Assembly (NCBI RefSeq): GCF_019430945.1
Contig: NZ_JAHYCB010000022.1
Span: 1-56,633 of the forward strand
DNA length: 56,633 nucleotides
Origin: Neorhizobium populisoli
Lineage (GTDB): Bacteria > Pseudomonadota > Alphaproteobacteria > Rhizobiales > Rhizobiaceae
Direction of reading: 5' to 3'
The notes beneath the pieces were generated by a model. The model made no database searches. It had not been told where the DNA came from and saw nothing but the letters and a program-made list of their open reading frames with translations. Position numbers and translations under genes: made by a program. Shown in pieces: positions 8,326-16,259 of this stretch; the stretch's first letter is position 1; every line of letters starts with the position of its first letter.

Positions 8326-8916
8326 ATGGCGGACGATGCGTTAGGGCTACCCTCTCTACCTCCCGGCGTCGCCTATTTCGAAGATTTTCTTTCCAATGCC
8401 GAAGAGGCGATGGCCGAAGCCAGGCTCGATGCCGGAGAGTGGAGCAATGTTCTCAAGCGGCGGGTGCAGCATTTCGGCTATATATACGATTACAAGGCAC
8501 GCACAGTTACGGCCGATGCTTATCTGGGCAAGTTACCGGATTGGCTTCACTGCCTCGCAGAACGCCTCGTGCGCCAAGGATATTTCACCGAGGAGCCGAA
8601 CCAGGTTATCGCGAACGAATATCTCCCGGGCCAAGGTATAAGCGCCCACGTCGATTGCGTCCCCTGTTTCACCGATACGATCGTTTCGATCAGCTTGTTA
8701 TCCCAATGCGAAATGGTGTTTCGGGAAAAATTTAGCCCGGCTGTTATCGCTGTAGTGCTTCAGCGGCGCTCCGCGATCCTTCTGAAAGGGCGCGGCCGCT
8801 ATGATTGGAGCCATGAGATCGCGGCTCGCAAGTCGGACCTCATCGGCAGTGTCAAGATCGATCGTACTCGGCGGATTTCTCTGACTTTCCGCAGAGTTAT
8901 CCTGGGAGCGGCTTGA
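8326..8916 (+). CDS. AlkB-like 2-oxoglutarate/Fe(II) dioxygenase
   Basis: A 196-residue oxygenase of the AlkB superfamily, which removes alkyl groups from nucleic acids by oxidation. The iron facial triad is visible as AHVDCV (HxD, about 107-109) and YDWSHEI (distal His near 162); RRISLTFRRV near the C-terminus supplies the Arg pair that binds 2-oxoglutarate. NEYLPGQGI before the HxD is typical. GAGAGGA lies about 10 nt before ATG 8326. The gene is monocistronic, with a 276-nt AT-richer leader after tRNA-Phe. The form resembles the short ALKBH8-like domain more than E. coli AlkB, so RNA could be the substrate, but that is inference. Confidence 0.85.
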   Translation: MADDALGLPSLPPGVAYFEDFLSNAEEAMAEARLDAGEWSNVLKRRVQHFGYIYDYKARTVTADAYLGKLPDWLHCLAERLVRQGYFTEEPNQVIANEYLPGQGISAHVDCVPCFTDTIVSISLLSQCEMVFREKFSPAVIAVVLQRRSAILLKGRGRYDWSHEIAARKSDLIGSVKIDRTRRISLTFRRVILGAA

Positions 8917-9106
8917 AGCGTACGGCAATACAAACACGACTTCCGGCTCGTCAGAAAATTCCTGAATCATAGCCGCTCAAGCTTATGCAAGCGATCCTTG
9001 CCTCTCCTACATCCGATAGAAAATCACCTACCGATGCAACGGTTTATCCGCTCATGCGTTTGCGCGCATCAGCCCGCGCTGTGCGGGCTTTGGGAATGAT
9101 GAGCGG

Positions 9107-10507
9107 ATGCGGTTTGCGACCATTCTTGACCGTTGGAACGAGCAGTCGCTCGCCCGGCAATTCGTGCTGGCCGGGGGGCTGGTAGCGTTTGCGGCGATGC
9201 TGCTGGTTGGCGCCTATGTGACGAGCCTCATCCAGCAGGCCGTTACCCGCAATTCCGCAGCCTCCACGGCGCTCTACGTCGACAGCATCATCGCGCCGCT
9301 TCTGCCGGACCTGAAGACGGACCAGACGCTTGACGACGTGTCCACCCGGGCGCTGGATGAGACGTTCGGCCAGGGCGCTCTCGGCGGCAAGGTGATCTCC
9401 TTCAAGCTCTGGCGCAAGGATGGCACCATTCTTTATTCGACCGACAAAAGTGTGCTCGGCAAACGTTTCGAACCGGGTGACAAGCTGCGGACGGCCTTTT
9501 CGGGGCAGATGGTCGCCAAGTTCGGAATGCCGGAGGATCCCGAAAGCAATCTGGAGCGCGGCCAAGGCAAATCTCTCCTGGAAATCTACAACCCGATCCT
9601 GCAGCCATGGTCCGGCGAGGTCGTGGCCGTCTCAGAATTTTACGAAGTGGCGGAGGATTTTGAGCAGAGCCTTTATCAGGCACAGCTGCATAGCTGGCTG
9701 GCGGTCGGCACCGTCATTCTCGGCTTCTTCCTGCTTCTGTCGGCGATCGTGTTTCGCGGCAGCCGCACCATCGACAACCAGCGACAGGCCTTGACGCAAC
9801 GGATCGCCGAGCTTTCCGAACTTCTGTCGCAGAACAAGGCGTTGCATGCGCGGGCGCAACGCGCCTCGAGCCGCGCCACCGCACTCAACGAAAGCTATCT
9901 CCGACGGCTGGGCGCCGATCTTCATGATGGTCCGGCACAACTGGTCGCCTATGCCGCGCTTCGCGTCGACAGCCGGCTGCTGGTCGATCCCGCAACGCCG
10001 AAGGATGCGCGCGAGACTGAGGTGACAACCATCAAGGCGCGGCTCGACGAGGCAATGGACGAAATCCGCAGCATCTGCAGCGGGCTCGTTCTGCCGCAGA
10101 TCGAAACGGCGGAACTGCCGGACGTGCTGCGCCGCGCCGTCAACGCCCACCGCCAACGCAGCGGGCTGGATGTTGCACTGTTCATGTCCCAGAGTTCGAA
10201 GCCGCTTTCTCCCTCCGCTAAGATCTGCGTCTATCGCTTCGTCCAGGAAGCGCTCAACAATGGTTTTCGCCACGGAGGCGGCATCGGGCAGAGCGTGCAC
10301 CAGACATTCGACGACGGCAATGTCGTCATCGAGGTCTCGGATCGCGGTCCGGGGTTCGATCCCGGCAAGGTGCGCCCCGAGGGGCTCGGTCTTGCCGGTT
10401 TGCGCGAACGGATCGAAAGCCTCGGTGGAACGTTCGATATCAAAACATCAAAAGACGGAACCACGGTCAGGATGTCCCTGAGCGTGCATGAAGTGGAGCA
10501 GGCCTGA
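9107..10507 (+). CDS. Membrane sensor histidine kinase, NarL/HisKA_3 type
   Basis: A 466-residue sensor. It has a membrane segment at about 20-42, a periplasmic or extracytoplasmic region to about 195, a second membrane segment at about 197-217, a short coiled coil, then the HisKA_3 box LGADLHDGPAQLV with phospho-acceptor His at about 273, and a GHKL ATPase domain (FVQEALNNGFRH, DRGPGFDPG, GLGLAGLRERI). It signals to the adjacent NarL-type regulator, whose ATG overlaps its stop codon. No known ligand-binding fold is obvious in the sensor region, so the signal is unknown. Confidence 0.93.
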   Translation: MRFATILDRWNEQSLARQFVLAGGLVAFAAMLLVGAYVTSLIQQAVTRNSAASTALYVDSIIAPLLPDLKTDQTLDDVSTRALDETFGQGALGGKVISFKLWRKDGTILYSTDKSVLGKRFEPGDKLRTAFSGQMVAKFGMPEDPESNLERGQGKSLLEIYNPILQPWSGEVVAVSEFYEVAEDFEQSLYQAQLHSWLAVGTVILGFFLLLSAIVFRGSRTIDNQRQALTQRIAELSELLSQNKALHARAQRASSRATALNESYLRRLGADLHDGPAQLVAYAALRVDSRLLVDPATPKDARETEVTTIKARLDEAMDEIRSICSGLVLPQIETAELPDVLRRAVNAHRQRSGLDVALFMSQSSKPLSPSAKICVYRFVQEALNNGFRHGGGIGQSVHQTFDDGNVVIEVSDRGPGFDPGKVRPEGLGLAGLRERIESLGGTFDIKTSKDGTTVRMSLSVHEVEQA

Positions 10508-11169
10508 TGACATCGATCAAGATAGCCGTCGTGGACGACCATCCCCTTTTTCGCGAAGGGGTGATGCGGAGTCTCGGCGAAATCGCGAATTTCGAGATGG
10601 TCGGAGAAGGCGGTTCCAAGGATGATGCAATCCGCATCGTGCACGACATCTGCCCCGACGTGATGCTGATGGACATATCGATGCCCGGCAATGGGCTGGA
10701 GGCACTGACTGAAGCTCTCGAACACTGCCCGGAGATCAAGATCGTCATGCTGACCGTCTCTGAGGCCAGCGAGGACATTGCCAAGGCATTGCGGCTCGGT
10801 GCCAAAGGTTATGTGCTGAAAGGCGTCGGCTCGCGTGCGCTGGCTGATGTCATCGATACGGTCGCATCCGGGGAGAGCTATGTCTCGCCCGCCCTTTCGG
10901 CCCGGCTGATCGCCGGCCTGTCGGCGCCCGATGCGGAAGATAAACCTGACCCGATGGCCGAACTGACGGATCGGGAACAGGAAGTCCTCAATCTCGTCGC
11001 CTCCGGCCTCAGCAACAAGCGCGTGGCGCGCGAACTTGATCTCCATGAGAAAACGGTCAAACACCACATGACGCGTATTCTCTCGAAGCTCAAGGTGACC
11101 AACCGCACCGAAGCTGCCCTGGCACTCCGGGACGCAACGGACAGAGGCTCACTTGCCGAACGACTTTAG
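10507..11169 (+). CDS. NarL/LuxR-family response regulator
   Basis: A 220-residue regulator. The receiver domain (about 1-120) has the DD pair in AVVDDHPLFREG, phospho-acceptor Asp at about 56 in MLMDISMP, the conserved Thr in MLTVSE, and Lys in YVLKG. The LuxR-type helix-turn-helix (about 150-215) shows LTDREQEVLNLVASGLSNK and a KTVKHHMTRIL recognition helix. It starts inside the kinase stop codon (ATGA overlap), so the two are co-translated. Its last 21 nt overlap the end of the convergent gene at 11149. Targets are unknown. Confidence 0.95.
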   Translation: MTSIKIAVVDDHPLFREGVMRSLGEIANFEMVGEGGSKDDAIRIVHDICPDVMLMDISMPGNGLEALTEALEHCPEIKIVMLTVSEASEDIAKALRLGAKGYVLKGVGSRALADVIDTVASGESYVSPALSARLIAGLSAPDAEDKPDPMAELTDREQEVLNLVASGLSNKRVARELDLHEKTVKHHMTRILSKLKVTNRTEAALALRDATDRGSLAERL

Positions 11170-11865
11170 GCGCGATGTATCCGCCGGCGTTGCGGTGCGA
11201 TTGACGATGGTGCGCGAGCGGGAATCTCGCATCTCATAACGGCCTTGGGAAATACGCTCTGTCGCTCCGTTGCCATGGCGCACGGTGATCGACGTGCCGC
11301 GCACGCTCACTTCGGCTGCGGATTTCGACGGAGGCGAAGGCGTTCCAGGCGTTCCAGGTTTGGCAGACGGCGTGGCGGCCGGATTGTTCGGCTTGCCGAC
11401 CGCTGCCGCCGCAGCCGGGGCAGAACCGTTCTTGACGCCTCCGCCCGCGGTTCCCGCGCTGGTGTCTGTACCGCCTGCATCTTCCGTATCGGTATCGGTC
11501 CCAGTATCCGTCGCACCGTCGGTGGATTCGGAACTGCTGTCGTCCTTGCCGGATCCGGCACCATTTCCGTTGCCGTTACCGCCAGCATTTCCGTTTTCGG
11601 AACCGTTGCCGTTTCCATTGGCCGAGTTACCGTTCTCCGAGCCGTTACCATTACTGTTGCCATCGGAATTACCGTTGCCGGATTCGCTCCCGCCGCCATT
11701 GCCACCGCCGTTTCCATTCCCGCCACCATTGTCGCTTGCGGCAGCGGCGGATTGGTCAGCGATATGCAACCGGCCGTCCGCATCGATGGCCAGCCTGAAA
11801 GGGTTGGCCGCGGCAAGAACCGCGGTCAGCACACCTGTCAATACCAGCATTCTACGCGTTGGCAT
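11149..11865 (-). CDS. Exported Gly/Asn-rich low-complexity protein
   Basis: A 238-residue protein with three parts: a signal peptide (MPTRRMLVLTGVLTAVLAAA), a long tract of Gly-Asn-Ser repeats (units such as NGNGSEN, about 45-105) followed by Asp/Thr and Pro/Ala-rich linkers, and a C-terminal segment RGTSITVRHGNGATERISQG that may be a small folded unit. ATG 11865 is chosen because GGGAG lies about 6 nt upstream and the signal peptide starts there. No function is recognised; secretion to periplasm or cell surface is inferred. It converges with and overlaps the response regulator. Confidence 0.7.
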   Translation of the reverse strand: MPTRRMLVLTGVLTAVLAAANPFRLAIDADGRLHIADQSAAAASDNGGGNGNGGGNGGGSESGNGNSDGNSNGNGSENGNSANGNGNGSENGNAGGNGNGNGAGSGKDDSSSESTDGATDTGTDTDTEDAGGTDTSAGTAGGGVKNGSAPAAAAAVGKPNNPAATPSAKPGTPGTPSPPSKSAAEVSVRGTSITVRHGNGATERISQGRYEMRDSRSRTIVNRTATPADTSRLKSFGK

Positions 11866-12075
11866 GTCATACTCCCGAATTCGTTCATCCCTTCGACCCG
11901 CGCCCAAGGTTTCCTACCCGAACTGCAAGGGAAACCTTGAGTCTTCCGGAATGGTTCCGCATCGAGCCAAAAGACCCGCCGGTTGCCGCTGCAACCGGCG
12001 GGCAAGATGCTGCGCTTAAAGGGACCGATGATCGCGCAGGAACCATGTATTCAGTGCGAGCCGGCAAGGCGCCGA

Positions 12076-12168
12076 TCACCCCGCAGGGGCGCCAAGGGTG
12101 GCAATGAAGATAAAGAGCCCCGCAAGGGGGATCAAAAGCCACCGGGCTTCGAAAACGCTGTTGTCCAT
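12076..12168 (-). CDS. 30-residue single-span membrane protein
   Basis: Minus-strand ATG at 12166-12168, stop at 12076-12078. The protein opens MDNSVFEARW and continues with one hydrophobic span LLIPLAGLFIFIATLG before ending APAG. GAGGAG lies about 7 nt upstream of the ATG, an excellent ribosome site, and no longer frame competes here. The hydrophobic centre and N-terminal charged residues suit a small inner-membrane protein. It sits alone between two exported-protein genes; its role is unknown. Confidence 0.6.
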   Translation of the reverse strand: MDNSVFEARWLLIPLAGLFIFIATLGAPAG

Positions 12169-12427
12169 GACGGGATCTCCTCAAGAAAGCTCCCGATCAA
12201 CTGCACTCTAAGGCGTCCGTTCCGCAGTTTCAGCCCTGTTTCGCTCGTCGGGACCTTTGCGCGACAGCCGTCGGACCAAAGGCCCAGAAAGCCGACGGCC
12301 TGAAGTCCCTACCCCGCCCGACCGAAGCCCAAGTGGCGGAACAGATTGCGGAATCGGGCTGTTTGGTCGGCGCATTGCAGCTCACGCAGGGCCTCGCAAG
12401 CGACATAATAACGACAGAGGAAACATC

Positions 12428-13273
12428 ATGAAGTCCCTCACAAAACAGACGCTGGCGATTGCGCTTCTTGCTGGTTCGACGCTTTCCGCATTTGCGGTCG
12501 CGCCGGCAATGGCCCAGACCCAATCCCAGGGGGCCCAATCCCAGGGAACACAGTCTCAGGGCGGCGCAAGCCAGACCCAGCCGATCATTCCCCGCCAGGG
12601 TGGCGCTGAAGGTGCCGGCTCGATGAATGGCGGCGCGTCCGGCCAGATGAAACAGCAGGACATGGGCTCCAGCACGCAGCAGAAAGGCTCTGCCGGTGCA
12701 GACGGCTCGACGACAGCTCAGGGCCAGGACACTCAGGGCCAGGGCGGGCAGCGCCTGAAGCCGCAGGGCGACCAGGCTCAGCAGCCGATGCAGTCCGGTA
12801 AGCAGAATGCGGAAAGCACCGATCCGAAAAAGCCGCGTGCTCAAGATAGCGCCCAGCAGAAGCAGGACGGCCAGACCGACAAGTCTACCGCACAGAGCGG
12901 CTCCGACGCCACCAAGCCGGCGAATGCCGACACGGCTCGCCAGAACAACACCGGCACCCAGTCCGAAGGCAAAAACCAGGCTTCGACCGATCGCCCGTCC
13001 AACGAGGTGACCGGAAGCATCAACATCTCCACGGAACAGCGCACCCAGGTCCGTGAGGTTTTCGTGCGGAACAAGGTGGCACCCGCCAAGATCAACGTAG
13101 AAGTCAATGTCGGCATTGCCGTGCCGCGCACCGTCGAGTTGCATCCGCTGCCGCCGCGCATCATCGAGATCGTTCCCGCCTATCGCGGCTACGAATATTT
13201 CGTGCTTGCCGATGGCCGGATCATCATCGTCCAGCCGGCGACCCATGAGGTCGTCTACATCTTGGCCGGTTAA
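12428..13273 (+). CDS. DUF1236-containing exported protein with Gln/Ser-rich region
   Basis: A 281-residue protein. A signal peptide (about 1-30, ending AVAPAMAQ) leads into a long Gln/Ser/Gly-rich disordered tract (about 31-190). The C-terminal domain (about 200-281) shows the DUF1236 pattern: REVFVRNKVAPAKI, VGIAVPRTVELHPLP, YEYFVLADGRIIIVQPATHEVV. GAGGAAACATC before ATG 12428 supports the start; a longer frame from 12257 lacks such a site. It is predicted to be periplasmic. Its small neighbours at 13319 and 13574 run in the same direction with short gaps, and the last also has a DUF1236 end. Function unknown. Confidence 0.85.
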   Translation: MKSLTKQTLAIALLAGSTLSAFAVAPAMAQTQSQGAQSQGTQSQGGASQTQPIIPRQGGAEGAGSMNGGASGQMKQQDMGSSTQQKGSAGADGSTTAQGQDTQGQGGQRLKPQGDQAQQPMQSGKQNAESTDPKKPRAQDSAQQKQDGQTDKSTAQSGSDATKPANADTARQNNTGTQSEGKNQASTDRPSNEVTGSINISTEQRTQVREVFVRNKVAPAKINVEVNVGIAVPRTVELHPLPPRIIEIVPAYRGYEYFVLADGRIIIVQPATHEVVYILAG

Positions 13274-13318
13274 CCCCAGCCGTCAGGGAGCCCCAGAAGG
13301 CCCCTAGGAGTACGGAAC

Positions 13319-13507
13319 ATGAGTGACCGTGAACCCACAGTGATCCACACCGGCGGAGGAGGCAGCGGCTGGACCGTCGCGGTCCTGCTGCTGGTGGCGA
13401 TCATCGCAGGCGGGCTCATCCTTTTCGAAGGCGGTTACCTCGGAACCCGCAACATCGACATCGATGTGAGCCTGCCCAAGGTCGATCTGCACCCAGTCAC
13501 GAAATAG
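13319..13507 (+). CDS. Small single-span membrane protein
   Basis: A 62-residue protein with a polar Gly-rich N-terminus (HTGGGGSGW), one membrane segment (TVAVLLLVAIIAGGLILF, about 19-36), and a C-terminal tail ending DIDVSLPKVDLHPVTK, which probably faces the periplasm. AGGAG lies about 10 nt upstream of the ATG. It is placed between two DUF1236 proteins, 45 nt after the first and 66 nt before the second, so a shared transcript is likely. No family name is known to me. Confidence 0.75.
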   Translation: MSDREPTVIHTGGGGSGWTVAVLLLVAIIAGGLILFEGGYLGTRNIDIDVSLPKVDLHPVTK

Positions 13508-13573
13508 CAGCTCGACCTCATCCAACCGGCCTTGCGCAGAAGCAGGCCGACCAAACAACGAAGGAGAAATGTC

Positions 13574-13972
13574 ATGAAGACCAAGATCATCGTTCTTTCC
13601 GCCGCCGTTCTCGGTATCCTTGCCCCGGTCGCCTCCGCTCAGCAGAGCACCGTTAACGGCGCAGCCGGTGGTGCAGTGACCGGCGCGATCGTCGGCGGCC
13701 CGGTCGGTGCAGCCGTTGGCGGTGTCGTCGGCGCCGTTGCCGGCACCGCGATCGATCCGCCGCCGCAGCGCGTCGTGACCTATGTCGAAAGCGCTCCGGC
13801 TCCGACCTCGCGCGTCGTCGTCAAGGAGAAGATCGTTGTCGGCAAGCCGGTTCCGGAAACCGTCGTGCTGACCCCGGTTCCGGATTCGCCGAAATATGCC
13901 TATGCGATCGTCGGCGAGCAGCGCGTGATCGTCGATCCGCAGACCCGCACGGTGGTGCAGGTTGTTCGTTAA
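13574..13972 (+). CDS. Small DUF1236 protein with glycine-zipper segment
   Basis: A 132-residue exported protein: signal peptide (about 1-23, ...APVASAQQ), a glycine-zipper run (GAAGGAVTGAIVGGPVGAAV, about 29-48, continuing to about 58) able to insert in a membrane or self-associate, then the DUF1236-type C-terminus with VVLTPVPDSPKYAYAIVGEQRVIVDPQTRTVV in outline. AAGGAGAAATGTC gives a strong ribosome site for ATG 13574. It closes the three-gene group before a bidirectional terminator. An envelope role is inferred. Confidence 0.85.
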   Translation: MKTKIIVLSAAVLGILAPVASAQQSTVNGAAGGAVTGAIVGGPVGAAVGGVVGAVAGTAIDPPPQRVVTYVESAPAPTSRVVVKEKIVVGKPVPETVVLTPVPDSPKYAYAIVGEQRVIVDPQTRTVVQVVR

Positions 13973-13988
13973 CCGCGACACCTGAACT

Positions 13989-14026
13989 GAAAAAGGGAGA
14001 GCTTGGGAAACGGCTCTCCCTTTTTT
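13989..14026. terminator. Bidirectional terminator between convergent genes
   Basis: AAAAAGGGAGAGC pairs with GCTCTCCCTTTTTT around a short loop, giving a U-tract on both strands. It lies between the plus-strand DUF1236 gene and the minus-strand deacetylase gene. Confidence 0.9.
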
Positions 14027-14047
14027 CATGTCGATTTTTTGGACCCT

Positions 14048-14929
14048 CTATTGGGTCGTATCGTCGTTGCCGAGGCCTTCGACATCCGAAAGCCGCACGA
14101 ATTCTACGCCACGCTTCTTCAATGCCAGCAAAGCACGCGCCACTCCTTCGCCGGCCGCATGGGTCGGCTGATTGATATGGGCGATGACCACGTCGCCATC
14201 CTTCGCAGCAGAAATCTTCCGTTCTGCCGCGCCCGCGCCGAGCAGCGAGCCGTCATCGCCGTTCAGCGAATAACCGGCGATGCGATATCCCATGTCGCGG
14301 ATCTGGCGGATGGCGGAGGCATCGTATTTCGCCGTCGAGCCGCGGAACCAGCGGGGAGCGGCAAAACCGGCCGCCTGCATGGCAGAGGCGCCGCCCGCGA
14401 CTTCCTGATGCACCGCTTCCGGCGAACCGGCAGCCGCAATACCATAGATCAGCGTCGGCACATCGACGGCCGGAATATGGTTCTGCCCGTGGTTTTCGAT
14501 ATCGAAGAGATCGAGGTTTTGCAGGAAGACCTGGATCGCCTGAGGATTTTTCTTCAGCCAGCGAGCCGTAACGAAGATCGTCGCAGGGATACGCTCACGC
14601 ACCAACGTAGACAGGATGCGCTCGTCAGCCTGGCCCATGCAGGCATCAAAGGTCAGCGCCACACGGGGACTGGCTGCCACGCCCGAGCGGGCAACGTTCA
14701 ACCGCGGCTCGACCAGTTTGGGAGATGCTAGCTTCTGGGAGGGCGCGGCCTTCTGGGGAGCCTGAACTGCGCCTTGGGAGAGCTGTGCAGCCGCCTGGGG
14801 AATGGTTCCCTGCTTCGGCGCAGCCTGAACGGGCGGGGCCGGTTTGGGAGGATAACCCGCGGGCGCGGTTTGAGCTGCAGCTGCCAGAGGCAGGAGCGTA
14901 AGACAGACGGAGAAAAGGAAGTGTCGCAT
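14048..14929 (-). CDS. Exported polysaccharide deacetylase-family protein
   Basis: A 293-residue protein with a signal peptide (MRHFLFSVCLTLLPLAAAA), a Pro/Ala/Gln-rich linker (about 22-85) and a NodB-homology catalytic domain. The metal and catalytic motifs are ALTFDACMG (motif 1, with the catalytic Asp and a metal Asp position), ENHGQNH (metal His pair) and WFRGSTAKYD. Such enzymes remove N-acetyl groups from amino sugars in peptidoglycan or exopolysaccharide. ATG 14929 is preferred over an in-frame TTG at 14935. The sequence lacks an obvious membrane anchor beyond the signal. Substrate unknown. Confidence 0.88.
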   Translation of the reverse strand: MRHFLFSVCLTLLPLAAAAQTAPAGYPPKPAPPVQAAPKQGTIPQAAAQLSQGAVQAPQKAAPSQKLASPKLVEPRLNVARSGVAASPRVALTFDACMGQADERILSTLVRERIPATIFVTARWLKKNPQAIQVFLQNLDLFDIENHGQNHIPAVDVPTLIYGIAAAGSPEAVHQEVAGGASAMQAAGFAAPRWFRGSTAKYDASAIRQIRDMGYRIAGYSLNGDDGSLLGAGAAERKISAAKDGDVVIAHINQPTHAAGEGVARALLALKKRGVEFVRLSDVEGLGNDDTTQ

Positions 14930-15004
14930 GGTCAACCAATGTAATGACGCCCCTCCTCTACTCCCGAATACGGAAAAACGCCATGCGACCGAGTGGCTGC
15001 AAAG

Positions 15005-15031
15005 AAAAAGGCCGGGATCACCGGCCTTTTT
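15005..15031. terminator. Terminator after galE
   Basis: AAAAAGGCCGG pairs with CCGGCCTTTTT around GATCA. On the minus strand it ends galE (stop at 15068); its symmetry lets it act in both directions. Confidence 0.9.
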
Positions 15032-15067
15032 GCAACATTGAAATTGGTATTATGCGGTTCGATGCGC

Positions 15068-16102
15068 CTAGAAGCGCACCGATGCGAGACGATGCTGCAG
15101 CGAGCGGAGGTCTTCCGCCTTGCGGCCGGCGAGGCCCTTTTCCCAGGCAATCGCCGTGTCGACGATCAGGTCGAGATCGTCATGGCGCGGCGTCCAGTCG
15201 AGCAGGCGACGGGCCAGCGTGGAATTGGCAACGACGCTTGCGGCATCGCCCGGACGGCGCGGCCCATAGCGGATCTCGAACTTGCGGCCGCCGACGCGCA
15301 TGACCGCTTCCAGCACTTCCAGAACCGAATAACCACGGCCATAACCGCAATTGGCGATCAGCGGTTCGCCGCCACGGCGCAGATAGCTCAGCGCCTTCAG
15401 GTGGGCATTCACGAGGTCGGTGACATGGATATAGTCGCGGATGCCGGTGCCGTCGGCGGTCGAATAATCGGTGCCGTAGACATCGACACCGCGACGTTTT
15501 CCAAGCTCGGCTTCGCAGGCGATCTTGATGAGATGCGTCGCGCCATCGGTGGACAGGCCGGTACGGCCGAGCGGATCGGCACCGGCAACGTTGAAATAAC
15601 GCAGGGCGACAAAGCGGAAATCGTGAGCGGCGGCGGCATCGCGCAGCATCATCTCCGACATCAGCTTCGACTGGCCATAAGGGTTCTTCGGATGCAGCGG
15701 CGCATTTTCGAGAACCGGCGTATCGTCCTTCTGATCGCCATATACGGCTGCCGTCGAGGAGAACACGAAATGCTTGATGCCGGCTTCGACTGCGGCGGCT
15801 GCCAGCAGGCGGGTATTGCCGGTATTGTTGTCGTAATAATCCAGCGGATTGGCGACCGACTGCGGTACAACGATCGAGCCTGCGAAATGCAGGATCGCGT
15901 CGATATCGTTTTCCGCGAAAACCTGTTTCAGCACGGCACGGTCGCCGACATCGCCGAGATAGAATCTCGCTTCGCCGGGTACCGCCCAGCGGAAGCCCGT
16001 GGACAGACGATCGAGAACAACCACTTCCTCACCGGCATCGAGCAAAGCCCATGCCATGTGACTGCCGATGTAACCTGCTCCACCAGTGACCAGAACCGCC
16101 AT
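15068..16102 (-). CDS. galE: UDP-glucose 4-epimerase (GalE/ExoB)
   Basis: Interconverts UDP-glucose and UDP-galactose, supplying UDP-galactose for surface polysaccharides (called ExoB in rhizobial exopolysaccharide work). The 344-residue extended-SDR protein has VTGGAGYIGSH at about 5-15 for NAD, the serine motif FSSTAAVYGD near 117-126, and the YxxxK pair in NPYGQSKLMSE. ALRYFNVAGAD and RDYIHVTDL are standard epimerase segments. It is monocistronic and followed by a terminator. Gal epimerase is well supported; the exact physiological role is inferred. Confidence 0.96.
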   Translation of the reverse strand: MAVLVTGGAGYIGSHMAWALLDAGEEVVVLDRLSTGFRWAVPGEARFYLGDVGDRAVLKQVFAENDIDAILHFAGSIVVPQSVANPLDYYDNNTGNTRLLAAAAVEAGIKHFVFSSTAAVYGDQKDDTPVLENAPLHPKNPYGQSKLMSEMMLRDAAAAHDFRFVALRYFNVAGADPLGRTGLSTDGATHLIKIACEAELGKRRGVDVYGTDYSTADGTGIRDYIHVTDLVNAHLKALSYLRRGGEPLIANCGYGRGYSVLEVLEAVMRVGGRKFEIRYGPRRPGDAASVVANSTLARRLLDWTPRHDDLDLIVDTAIAWEKGLAGRKAEDLRSLQHRLASVRF

Positions 16103-16259
16103 GATATACTTCCCTGCCTTTTATCGTTGGCAGGAGAAAATCACGTTTGGTCTTCAGCAATGCTTACCCGACGGCCTTTCCGCCGGGTTTATCTCGGGTG
16201 ACGGAAAACAGAGATTTGAGCAATTCGTTCGAATTTTATCGATCCCGTGCCGAACCGGC

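Noticed and set aside
7974..8990. Possible integrated element at tRNA-Phe
   Set aside because: I looked downstream for a repeat of the tRNA 3' end (GGTTCAAATCC...CCGGGCACCA) and for an integrase gene and found neither; only the AlkB-like gene is there.
11590..11760. Repeats in the Gly/Asn-rich gene as a CRISPR array
   Set aside because: They are short, imperfect codon-level repeats without spacers, and they encode a continuous low-complexity protein.
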